From positions 1-64,000 of the forward strand of contig RZZN01000016.1 of assembly GCA_009929855.1 (NCBI GenBank): a stretch of DNA of 64,000 bases. Direction: 5' to 3'. Below are positions 1-8,009 of the stretch, in pieces; within the stretch, counting starts at the first letter, position 1, and every line of letters begins with the position of its first letter. The notes below the pieces were generated by a model, which was given only the letters and a program-made list of their open reading frames with translations, had not been told where the DNA came from and made no database searches. Source of the DNA: Gammaproteobacteria bacterium. GTDB lineage: Bacteria; Pseudomonadota; Gammaproteobacteria; Chromatiales; Chromatiaceae. The position numbers and the translations under genes are program-made.

Positions 1-84
1 CCTCAGGACGCCGAGCAGGCTCGCGATCTTCGGAGTCGAGAAATATTTTAACCCATTGTTCTGCATGAATAAAGCGGTTTCCGT

Positions 85-933
85 TCAGGCACTAGTTAGC
101 AAGACTGACTGTGCATTGGTGGGCTCGTTGGATGCTAATTGCATTGCGCGCAAAGTTGCCCTGTACTTTACGCACTGAAAAATCCCACGAAATATCTCTG
201 CTTCAGACACATTACTGCCTTTAACCTCAATTGCCAAACAAGAAACATCATTTTTCAGATAAACATCCAGGCTGTCGCCAGAGCTAAGGTTGTATTCATT
301 TTTTCCTTTAGGAAATTTTCCATAGCGGGAGAAAAACTTCGGATTGTTGGCAGCCCACTTTTTTAATGACTTATGCTGAGGACTCTCCGGATAACCGCCT
401 GCTACTTTAGGCATGCGAGGCAGTTTGATAGGGTCATCCTTATCTGCATCAACAAGAACAGACACCGGCTTTAATTGCTTAAAACCAAAGTACAAAGCAA
501 CCTTGTCCCAATAAATGTAGTCCCATACGAATTCCATCACTTCTTCAGCCATGCCATTCCGGTTGGCCTTGGTCATATTTTTCTTATAGTGCTTTTTAAA
601 ATAACGCTTAATAAACCCATCCACTCCGTCACCGGGAAGATGGGTTTGTTGGTTTACAACTATTCCGTTCACGGGAGGAACTTCGACACCCCATTCATCA
701 GACAGCTTTTCCATCATGTGGCCGATCTTGCCAACAGGCCAGCCATAGAGAGTCATGCGTGTCTTAATTTCCTCACCATGCCGTGCATTTAACTCTTCGG
801 CCAGCTGCTTGTAGGTAATGGTGCTGCCGTTCTTTGCTGCCCACAAAATAACAGGAAGCGCCAATCTTGCTATATGACTACCCCAGTTTTCGCCGTCGTC
901 AAAATACTCTTTAGCTGAAAATTCATCGCTCAT
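85..933 (-). CDS. PD-(D/E)XK nuclease-like protein, last gene of the six-gene DNA-processing/methylase operon
   Basis: 282 aa. The C-terminal third carries a restriction-endonuclease-fold signature: an acidic strand (SLDVYL, about residues 220-226), then EVKG (about 235-238), then a helix with Q-x-x-x-Y (QCVKY, about 250-255), the usual spacing of PD-(D/E)XK enzymes. The N-terminal half has a helix-turn-helix look (YKQLAEELN) and many basic residues, so it may bind DNA. Its ATG overlaps the TGA of the upstream methylase by 4 bases (ATGA), implying translational coupling. The gene is clearly more AT-rich than its neighbours, a sign of separate acquisition. It ends soon after the Q-x-x-x-Y helix, so it may be slightly truncated. 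The nuclease fold is seen in motifs only; the substrate and the link with the methylases are inferred. It is far too small for HsdR and has no helicase motifs. Confidence 0.75.
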   Translation of the reverse strand: MSDEFSAKEYFDDGENWGSHIARLALPVILWAAKNGSTITYKQLAEELNARHGEEIKTRMTLYGWPVGKIGHMMEKLSDEWGVEVPPVNGIVVNQQTHLPGDGVDGFIKRYFKKHYKKNMTKANRNGMAEEVMEFVWDYIYWDKVALYFGFKQLKPVSVLVDADKDDPIKLPRMPKVAGGYPESPQHKSLKKWAANNPKFFSRYGKFPKGKNEYNLSSGDSLDVYLKNDVSCLAIEVKGSNVSEAEIFRGIFQCVKYRATLRAMQLASNEPTNAQSVLLTSA

Positions 934-2453
934 GTGTTTTTATTCTCTATCAATAAGCCATCTAATGTTTCAGCCAATGAATCCATTTGCAACCAGAATG
1001 ATCTTCCGTCAGCTTGCCACTGATCCCATGAAGATTGCAGCGATACAGCGTCGCCATTGCTGTCGGTGGCAACTGCTGCGGCAATGCGCTTCACGTACAG
1101 CGGGATCGACAGGTTGCCCGCATTGGCGCCGATTTCGGCCAGGGTAGCGACCTTGGAAAAACCGGGCACATCCACAAAGGTCTTGTAAGCATCGAGAATG
1201 CGCTGCTGGTGCTCAGGCTTAAGAAAGCTCTGTGCCCGTTCCCTAGTGACCTCGTTCACCGCGTCGATGAAGATCACCTTGCCCTGGCGTGCGGCAGTCT
1301 TCTTGCGGTTGCAGATCACGATGCACGACTCCATCGGGGAGTTGTAGAACAGGTTGGGGCCCAAGCCGATGACGGCCTCGACCCAGTCCTGCTCGACCAT
1401 CTTGGCGCGCATGGACTGTTCTTCGTTGCGAAACAGCACCCCATGCGGCCAGAGTACGGCGCAGCGCCCCTTAGCGGTGAGGCTGGTCAGGATGTGCTGC
1501 TGGAACGCATAGTCGGCGCGACCCTGCGGCGGCGTGCCCAGTGAGTTGCGGCCCCACTTGTCACTGCCCCATGCCTCGCGGTTCCACTGCTTGATGGAGT
1601 ACGGCGGGTTGGCCAGGATCACGTCGAACTGGCGCAGGCGGTCGCCTTCGATGTGCTTGGGGTCGGCCAAAGTGTCGCCCCGGATGATCTCGAAGTCCTC
1701 CACACCATGCAGGAACAGATTCATGCGGGCGATGGATGAGGTGATGAGGTTGCGCTCCTGCCCGTAGAGCTTGAGCGTCCGGAACTCGCCGCCCGAGCGC
1801 TTCACTTCGTCCAGCGCCGAGATCAGCATGCCACCCGTGCCGCAGGTGGGGTCGTAGATTGACTCGCCCGCCTGCGGGCTGAGCAGTTGCGTCATCAGGT
1901 GGACGACGGTGCGGTTGGTGTAGAACTCGGCAGCCGTGTGGCCGGAGTCGTCCGCGAACTTCTTGATCAAGTATTCGTAAGCGTTGCCGAGTTCGTCCTC
2001 GGGCACATTGGCCACCGAAAGCGTCTGGGTGGAGAAGTGCTCGATGAGGTCTTTCAGCGTTTCGTCGGGCAGGCGTTCGCGGTTGGTCCAGGGGGCGTCG
2101 CCGAAGATGCCGTCGAGCAGATCCGGGTTGGCGGTTTCGATGGCGCGCATGGCCTTCTGAATGGCCGCGCCGACGTTTTTTGGTGCCTGGCGTACATCGT
2201 TCCAGTGAGCGCCTTGGGGGATCTGGAAGCGGTGGTTCTCCGCAAACTGGGCATAGGAGAGGTCGCCATTGGAGTTGGCCAGCGCCGCCTGGTATTCCTC
2301 CTCCCAAACATCCGACACGCGCTTGTAGAACAGCAGCGGGAAGATGAACTGCTTGTAGTCTCCCGCATCGATGAGGCCGCGCAGCAGCACAGCGGCACCC
2401 CAGAGGTAGCTTTCGAGTTCTTGTTGGCTGATGCGTTTGCCTGGGTGACTCAT
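930..2453 (-). CDS. Type I restriction-modification-like N6-adenine DNA methyltransferase (HsdM family), second of a tandem pair
   Basis: About 507 aa with the HsdM layout: a helical N-terminal domain (residues 10-150), then the N6-Mtase domain with SAM motif I DPTCGTGG (about residue 203) and catalytic motif IV NPPY (about 280). Both are intact, so the enzyme should be active. I place the start at 2453 rather than 2462: that ATG overlaps the TGA of the previous gene (ATGA) and sits 9 bases after a GGGGG Shine-Dalgarno run. The stop overlaps the nuclease start by 4 bases. It aligns with its upstream neighbour along most of its length, so the two are paralogues. No HsdS specificity subunit is visible, so how it finds DNA sites is unknown. 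Confidence 0.9.
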   Translation of the reverse strand: MSHPGKRISQQELESYLWGAAVLLRGLIDAGDYKQFIFPLLFYKRVSDVWEEEYQAALANSNGDLSYAQFAENHRFQIPQGAHWNDVRQAPKNVGAAIQKAMRAIETANPDLLDGIFGDAPWTNRERLPDETLKDLIEHFSTQTLSVANVPEDELGNAYEYLIKKFADDSGHTAAEFYTNRTVVHLMTQLLSPQAGESIYDPTCGTGGMLISALDEVKRSGGEFRTLKLYGQERNLITSSIARMNLFLHGVEDFEIIRGDTLADPKHIEGDRLRQFDVILANPPYSIKQWNREAWGSDKWGRNSLGTPPQGRADYAFQQHILTSLTAKGRCAVLWPHGVLFRNEEQSMRAKMVEQDWVEAVIGLGPNLFYNSPMESCIVICNRKKTAARQGKVIFIDAVNEVTRERAQSFLKPEHQQRILDAYKTFVDVPGFSKVATLAEIGANAGNLSIPLYVKRIAAAVATDSNGDAVSLQSSWDQWQADGRSFWLQMDSLAETLDGLLIENKNT

Positions 2454-3952
2454 TTCAGCCATCCCCCTTCAGTCATGACCTGCGCAAGCCGTTCTTCGGC
2501 CTCGCGGCAGCGGGTGAGCGCATCCTTGAACGCAGCGATCGCGTCGGGCAGCGGCGGGATGTCTTCTTGCAGAGGTGGCAAGACATAGCGCGAAATGTTC
2601 AGCGTCCAGTCCTCGGCTTTGATCTCGTCGAGGCTGACCACCCGGACCGCGTCCTGCACATCGGCAAAGCCGCGATACCAGTCGAGGATCTCGGCGGCGT
2701 GCTCGGGCTCTAGATAGTTCTGTGCGCGGCCCCGGCGGAACAAGCGCGACGCATCGGCGATCAGCACCTTCTTCTTGTGCTTGACCGGTTTGCGCTTGCG
2801 CAGCACCAGGATGCACGCCGCCAGCCCTGTGCCGTAGAACAGGTTGGGTGCCAGCCCGATCACCGCCTCGACCAGATCCATTTCCAGCAGCTTCTGGCGG
2901 ATGCTGCCTTCCACCCCCTTGCGGAACAGGGCGCCCTGGGGCAGCACTACGGCCATCCGGCCGCTGACGTCGGCCATCGACTTGACCATGTGCTGCACCC
3001 ACGCGAAGTCACCGCTGGACGAGGGCGGCAGACCGGCAAAGTTACGGCCGAAAGGATCGTTCAACCACAAATCCTCGCCCCACTTTTCCAACGAGAACGG
3101 CGGATTGGCGATGACGCAGTCGAACGTAGCCAGCCGATCGACCTCGAAGAAGGCCGGATTGCGCAGCGTGTCGCCACGCACCACCTGGAAGTCTTCGATG
3201 CCGTGAAGGAACAGGTTCATCCGCGCGATGGATGAGGTGGTGAGGTTCTTCTCTTGCCCGTACAGCTTGCCCCACAGCCGCTTCACGTCGCCGTGCATTT
3301 CTTTGACGTGCTGCACGGCTGCCAGCAACATGCCACCGGTACCGCAGGCTGGGTCGTAGATAGTCTCGGCTTCTTTGGGATCGAGCATGTCGATCATCAG
3401 CCGAACCACGCTGCGTGGTGTGTAGAACTCGCCAGCCTTCTTGTTGGTGGCGTCGGCGAACTTCTTGATCAGGTATTCGTAGGCGTCGCCAAGCAGATCC
3501 GAGTTGACGTTCTTGTTGCCGAACGGCAGCTTGGAGAAGTGCTCGATCAGGTCCTTGAGCAAGGCATCCGACAGCCGCTCCTTATTGGACCACTGGGCAT
3601 CGCCGAACACGCCGTACAGGGTGTCGGGGTTGGCCTTCTCGATCTCACGCATCGCGCGTTGTAGTGCGGTACCGACATTGCTGGCCTTGGTGCGAACGTC
3701 GTTCCAGTGGCAGTCTTCCGGGATCTGGAAGCGGTGCGACTCGGGAAACCATGCAAGCTGCTCGTCGCCGGTCTCATCAACGATCTCCTGGTACTCCTCG
3801 TCCCACACGTCGCAGATACGCTTGAAGAACAGCAGTGGGAAGATGTAGGTCTTGAAATCGGCCGCATCTACCGGGCCGCGCAGAATATTGGCGGATTCCC
3901 AGAGGTGACCTTCGAGCTGGCTGAGGGTGATTTGTTGGTCGCTCAAACGCAT
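2450..3952 (-). CDS. Type I restriction-modification-like N6-adenine DNA methyltransferase (HsdM family), first of a tandem pair
   Basis: 500 aa, with the same architecture as the following gene: helical HsdM N-terminus, motif I DPACGTGG (about residue 203) and motif IV NPPF (about 281). Having the two catalytic motifs at nearly the same residue positions in neighbouring genes supports a tandem duplication followed by divergence, or a heterodimeric pair. The gene lies 59 bases after the DprA-like gene and overlaps the next methylase by 4 bases. HsdM proteins transfer methyl from SAM to adenine N6 and normally need HsdS to recognise DNA; none is encoded here. Activity is likely from the motifs; partnership with the DprA-like and RecQ-like proteins is inferred from the operon. 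Confidence 0.9.
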   Translation of the reverse strand: MRLSDQQITLSQLEGHLWESANILRGPVDAADFKTYIFPLLFFKRICDVWDEEYQEIVDETGDEQLAWFPESHRFQIPEDCHWNDVRTKASNVGTALQRAMREIEKANPDTLYGVFGDAQWSNKERLSDALLKDLIEHFSKLPFGNKNVNSDLLGDAYEYLIKKFADATNKKAGEFYTPRSVVRLMIDMLDPKEAETIYDPACGTGGMLLAAVQHVKEMHGDVKRLWGKLYGQEKNLTTSSIARMNLFLHGIEDFQVVRGDTLRNPAFFEVDRLATFDCVIANPPFSLEKWGEDLWLNDPFGRNFAGLPPSSSGDFAWVQHMVKSMADVSGRMAVVLPQGALFRKGVEGSIRQKLLEMDLVEAVIGLAPNLFYGTGLAACILVLRKRKPVKHKKKVLIADASRLFRRGRAQNYLEPEHAAEILDWYRGFADVQDAVRVVSLDEIKAEDWTLNISRYVLPPLQEDIPPLPDAIAAFKDALTRCREAEERLAQVMTEGGWLK

Positions 3953-4011
3953 GGCCCTTCTGTATCGATGCCGTCACACCGCGGCTTGTTTTCTTGTTTG
4001 GTCTTCATCGG

Positions 4012-5421
4012 TTACTCGAACAGCCGTTTTTGCTTGACGACGTAGCCCGCAGGCTTCTTCTGTTTTTCCAATACACCTTCGTCGATCAAGCGCTGCAACC
4101 ATGCCTTGGCCTGAGCGTTGGATACATCCAGCGCAGCTGCCACTTCGGCGTCCTTCATCGGCGCACTCAAGAGTTGCTGAATCGCTGCGCGCACGGCAGC
4201 GAAGAGCACTTCGGCAGGGGTCGATTCCGGCTGCGCAGGTTCCTTGGCCTCGGCTAGCGGCGCCACCGCCTCTGGCGTGACTGGCGGCAGTTCTTCCAAT
4301 GCCGTAGCGGGTGGCTGCGCATCGGAAACAATGTCGACCGGTGCCGATGGCTCGCTCCCGGCCTGAGGCACTGGCGCGGCGTCGCCTGGCACGGGCGCCG
4401 TTGGCTTGGCATCAGCCGACGTTGGCTCTTCGTTCGAAAACAGCCCAAAACCAACCTGTGGGGATGCCGTCGGCGTTGGCATCGCCACGTTGAACACGTC
4501 CTCGAACGAATCCACGTCTTGCGGGTTCGGCCAGGGAAGTGCGCCTTTCTTGCGCAAACCATCCAATCCTGCGGAAGACTCGCCCGTCGATCGAATGAAG
4601 ACCGGGACAAATTTGAGTTTGTCGAGCTGCTCGACAGCACCCGCCCAAGTGCCGCCCTTGTTGAGGTCGGAACTGACCACCAGTGAGGTGTCTGCCAATG
4701 CATAAATCAGCTTGTTGCGCTGCATGGCATTGCCGACGTTGAACCCGGCGCTCGGGTCGTAGGGTGAAATCAGCACCAATTGGCCATCGAGCAATAGGTT
4801 TCGGTGCTCGCGGTTCATGGTGGTCTTTTCCAGACTGTCCGCCAGAACGCCACAGACTTTGCCTCCACCCTCCAAGGCACCACGCATGGCGGCCTGATCG
4901 ATACCTCTGGCGCCGCCCGAGACAAGCGTTCTCCCTGCTCGAGCGGCGAGTCGGCCAATTGCCATCGTGTATTCGATCAGGGAGTCGTCCACGTGACGCG
5001 AGCCGACGACGGCAAGTCCACCGGACTCCAGCAGACTCATATCGCCACAGCCATAAATGACCGCAGGAGCGTCTTCGCGCAGCCGGGCTTTCAATCGCCT
5101 GGGATACTCGGCATCGGCTCGGCTGACCACCCAAATGGCGCGCGCTTGCCAGCGCTCGATCACTTGGCTCAGCAGGAATCCGCGCCCCAACAGTTTCTCC
5201 AGCCGGCTCTCGTCAATCACCGGTTGGCACGCGCGTAGGATCTCAGCTGCGTCCGGGGACACGAGATCAGCAGGCTGACGCTGGATCTCGCGCAAGTGGC
5301 GGGCGAGACGTTTGTATTCACCAGGCGAGAGCAGATCCGATGACGCAGTGCCACGTCCGGCAATGAGCGGCGCCGTCAGCAGCAGGATCGCCTGGGTGTT
5401 GGGAGAGAGGACTGGCGTCAT
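4012..5421 (-). CDS. DprA/Smf-like Rossmann-fold protein with long Ala/Pro-rich linker and C-terminal winged helix
   Basis: About 469 aa. The core (residues 100-300) has DprA/Smf features: VGSRxxD (about 137), SGGARGID (about 167) and a QRNKLIxAL segment (about 232), but it departs from competence DprA between these motifs. A low-complexity Ala/Pro/Glu linker (about 312-405) leads to a winged-helix domain at the end. DprA proteins bind single-stranded DNA and load RecA; the same fold occurs in SLOG-type nucleotide-sensing proteins. I choose the ATG at 5421, which overlaps the TGA of the RecQ-like gene (ATGA); an upstream in-frame ATG at 5490 would overlap by 73 bases. The genomic context differs from housekeeping dprA, so a role in a defence-type locus is more likely. 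That role is inference. Confidence 0.85.
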   Translation of the reverse strand: MTPVLSPNTQAILLLTAPLIAGRGTASSDLLSPGEYKRLARHLREIQRQPADLVSPDAAEILRACQPVIDESRLEKLLGRGFLLSQVIERWQARAIWVVSRADAEYPRRLKARLREDAPAVIYGCGDMSLLESGGLAVVGSRHVDDSLIEYTMAIGRLAARAGRTLVSGGARGIDQAAMRGALEGGGKVCGVLADSLEKTTMNREHRNLLLDGQLVLISPYDPSAGFNVGNAMQRNKLIYALADTSLVVSSDLNKGGTWAGAVEQLDKLKFVPVFIRSTGESSAGLDGLRKKGALPWPNPQDVDSFEDVFNVAMPTPTASPQVGFGLFSNEEPTSADAKPTAPVPGDAAPVPQAGSEPSAPVDIVSDAQPPATALEELPPVTPEAVAPLAEAKEPAQPESTPAEVLFAAVRAAIQQLLSAPMKDAEVAAALDVSNAQAKAWLQRLIDEGVLEKQKKPAGYVVKQKRLFE

Positions 5422-7496
5422 TCGTCGTGCCCCGTTTGTGAGAGGGCCATCGGCCAAACCGCGCCACTGCCGCTTTTGCGCAGCAGCCATGCAGACACCG
5501 TCAGCGTCCAGCGCGAATCGACCATGTCATCCACCAAGAGGACTGGTCCGGGAGGAATGGGCTGACCGTTGAGTGCGAGCGAGCCATCAATGTTGCGCGC
5601 CTGTTGCGTACTGTTTGCCATCGTTTTTTGTTCGGGCCTTGCGTCTGTTTTTGCGATGACCATATGAAACGGCAGACCCAGCGCAGCAGCCAAGCGTTGC
5701 GCGAAATTCGGCACCAATTCGGGATGCCGAAGCGAAGGAACGCAGGTCACCCAGGTCGGGCTCGGCTGCGGATTCCACTCCTGAATCATCTTCACGCACG
5801 CAGCAACGAGATCATCGGAAAAGTGGCCGTCGTGGTATTTGCCCTGCCTAACCAGGCCGCCCCAACCGGCATCGCCCCAGACGCAGAGCGCATTGCCGGA
5901 TTCGGCCTGGTGGGCAGGGGCGATGAATCCCTTGACGCCGTACCGGGGCATTCCACCATCGGGCCATTTTTTCCGGGGCTCGATGGGCAATCTGGTTCGA
6001 CGAAGAAATTCGACGGCGGCTTTGACCAGTTCGGTATCCACGGTTGCAGGCAATGGCGGTAAGGCAGGCTCTGTGACAACACTTGGATCGCCGTCGAGCG
6101 CACTAATCAAAAAGCCCATGTGCTCACCAAACAGCAGGCTGACGTAGTCCTGCATCTGCTGGTGCTCGTCTCGCCGTAGCGCGGTGAGGCGTTCCGCTCG
6201 ATCCCAGAACGCTTCACTCAGCGTTGCCGCCGTGAGCTGCCACTTGCTGCCTTGCTTGGCGATGGGCGCCGGCGCTTCGAGGGAAAGCAGTGCAATCGTC
6301 TTGTCGACACGTCCTTTGCTCAGATTGACTCGGCTCAGCAGCTCGGGGACAGACAGCCCATTGGGCTCGTCTTCAAGCGCTCCCAGGACGTCGGCAACTT
6401 CTTGTCGGGTCGGGAAGGCACTCCGGATAAACCAGTCAGTGATGTCAGACTCTTCCTGACCACTGAGGAGTACTCCATACGCGGAGTCCAGTGCGCGTCC
6501 CGCGCGACCAACTTGCTGGTAGTAGGCGACGACCGATCCCGGCATTTGGTAGTGGATGACAAACGCCAAATCCGGCTTGTCGTAACCCATGCCAAGTGCC
6601 GTTGTGGCAACCAGCGCTTTGACTTGGTTGTTGAGCAGCGCCTGTTCAAGCTGTTCTCGGCGATCGCCGGTTTCACCTGTGTAGGCTTCCACGTTGAAGC
6701 CTTGGGTCTTCAGCCATTGCGCAACTTGATTGGCATCACGAACCGTCAGCGTGTAGATGATGCCGTGGCCCTGCAGCGTGGCCAGTTGTTCTGCCAGCCA
6801 GGCAAGGCGCTCGGCCTGGCTGGGTAAGCGGATCGTTTGCAGCGAAAGCGAAGTCCGATTCAAGTCGCCACGCGAGACATCCAGTTTCGGGCCCAGCACG
6901 GCAGCAAGGTCCTCCATCACGCGGTTATTCGCTGTTGCCGTGGTGGCGAGCAAGCGCAGGTTTGGCGGCAGCGTCTTGACGATCCGCTCCAGCAGGCGGT
7001 AGTGAGGACGGAAGTCGTGGCCCCAGTCGGAAATGCAGTGCGCTTCGTCGATGACCAGCATCGAGATCTGTGCGGCGATGCCGGCCAGAACCTGCGTGCG
7101 GAAGCGCTCGTTCGCCAGGCGCTCCGGCGAGATCAAGAGAATGTCGATCTCCCCCTTGGCCAGTTTGCCCTCGACTGCCGTCCAGTCGTCCATATTGTCG
7201 GAGTTGATGGTGGCTGCGCGAACCCCCATCCGCTCTGCCGCTGCGATCTGGTTTCGCATCAGCGCCAGCAGCGGCGAGATCAACAACGCAGGGCCGGCTC
7301 CGGCTTCCCGCAGCAACTTGGTCGCGATGAAGTAGACAAAGCTCTTACCCCACCCGGTCTTCTGCACGACCAGCAAGCGGCCTTTGCCTTCGACGATGTG
7401 ACGAATGGCATCTTCTTGGCCGTCGCGGAAAGTGGCATCGGCGCGTCCGGAGCCGATCCGGAGCAGTTCCAGCGCGCGTTTTGGGTCGTAGGCCAC
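5418..7496 (-). CDS. RecQ-like superfamily 2 helicase fused to a C-terminal ComF-type phosphoribosyltransferase domain
   Basis: 692 aa. Helicase motifs are clear: Walker A TGWGKS (about residues 46-51), DEAH followed by [11 protein letters not shown] (about 150), and QQVGRAGRA (about 330). The zinc-knuckle region expected in RecQ is present in outline but its cysteines are missing. After a winged-helix-like stretch the last 120 residues form a phosphoribosyltransferase domain: a QQxxN segment like that of ComFC, and the PRPP loop LLVDDMVDS (about 655). Starts at GTG 7496, one base after the stop of the gene before it, and overlaps the DprA-like gene by 4 bases. ComF proteins act with a helicase and DprA in DNA uptake, so this fusion beside DprA looks like a rebuilt competence processing unit. 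Biochemical activity of the PRTase part is not assured. Confidence 0.9.
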   Translation of the reverse strand: MAYDPKRALELLRIGSGRADATFRDGQEDAIRHIVEGKGRLLVVQKTGWGKSFVYFIATKLLREAGAGPALLISPLLALMRNQIAAAERMGVRAATINSDNMDDWTAVEGKLAKGEIDILLISPERLANERFRTQVLAGIAAQISMLVIDEAHCISDWGHDFRPHYRLLERIVKTLPPNLRLLATTATANNRVMEDLAAVLGPKLDVSRGDLNRTSLSLQTIRLPSQAERLAWLAEQLATLQGHGIIYTLTVRDANQVAQWLKTQGFNVEAYTGETGDRREQLEQALLNNQVKALVATTALGMGYDKPDLAFVIHYQMPGSVVAYYQQVGRAGRALDSAYGVLLSGQEESDITDWFIRSAFPTRQEVADVLGALEDEPNGLSVPELLSRVNLSKGRVDKTIALLSLEAPAPIAKQGSKWQLTAATLSEAFWDRAERLTALRRDEHQQMQDYVSLLFGEHMGFLISALDGDPSVVTEPALPPLPATVDTELVKAAVEFLRRTRLPIEPRKKWPDGGMPRYGVKGFIAPAHQAESGNALCVWGDAGWGGLVRQGKYHDGHFSDDLVAACVKMIQEWNPQPSPTWVTCVPSLRHPELVPNFAQRLAAALGLPFHMVIAKTDARPEQKTMANSTQQARNIDGSLALNGQPIPPGPVLLVDDMVDSRWTLTVSAWLLRKSGSGAVWPMALSQTGHDE

Positions 7497-7497
7497 G

Positions 7498-7935
7498 TTA
7501 TTGCTCTCCCTTGTTTTGGTCGGGCGAGCGGTAGCCCGGCGCCAACACAGCGTTCTTGACGCCGTACAGCGCCAGGTGATCTTTCAGCCAGAGCCTGAAT
7601 TCGTAACCGCGAAGACTGTGGTCCGGAGAGCAGTCCACACTCCACTGCCGCAAGATGTATCCGGCGGTGGCAGCACGCAGCTTCATCCGCAGTGACCCAC
7701 GAACCATGCCGTAGTCCATCTCCGTAATTTCAGGACGGGGCTGGTCCGGGTGCGGCACCAACTCCAGCTCGACGATCCGGGTCCAGTGGATGTCTTGATC
7801 GCTCATTTCATGGGCCGCCAGTGGCTGGCCCTTGAGGACGATGGGGTGGCTGATCCGAGTGATGACGACCTTTCGGTTGGGCAACCCGCTTGAACGATTG
7901 TCCGATTTTCGAGGTCCGGGATCGTCATCGGCCAT
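7498..7935 (-). CDS. Hypothetical protein, first gene of the RecQ/DprA/methylase operon
   Basis: About 145 aa from the ATG at 7935. I do not recognise the family. The chain is mixed alpha/beta, rich in charged and aromatic residues, with no signal peptide, membrane segment or metal motif. Its stop is separated by one base from the GTG of the RecQ-like helicase, so it belongs to the same transcription unit. The start is uncertain: an ATG at 8011-8013 overlaps the stop of the preceding giant sensor gene, giving 171 aa, and a third at 7806 would give 102 aa. None has a good ribosome-binding site. The first 26 residues of the longest form look unlike protein, which is why I prefer 7935. Confidence 0.6.
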   Translation of the reverse strand: MADDDPGPRKSDNRSSGLPNRKVVITRISHPIVLKGQPLAAHEMSDQDIHWTRIVELELVPHPDQPRPEITEMDYGMVRGSLRMKLRAATAGYILRQWSVDCSPDHSLRGYEFRLWLKDHLALYGVKNAVLAPGYRSPDQNKGEQ

Positions 7936-8009
7936 AAAGTTGAGCGCGTCATCATGGTCGGGGGATCCGATCCGCGCTGGACAATCCATGATCCAGTGCA
8001 GCGAGCGCC

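Noticed and set aside
1-84. Reading frame continuing past the nuclease stop
   Set aside because: One minus-strand frame stays open to base 1 and looks mildly protein-like, but 28 codons without a start are too few to call a gene.
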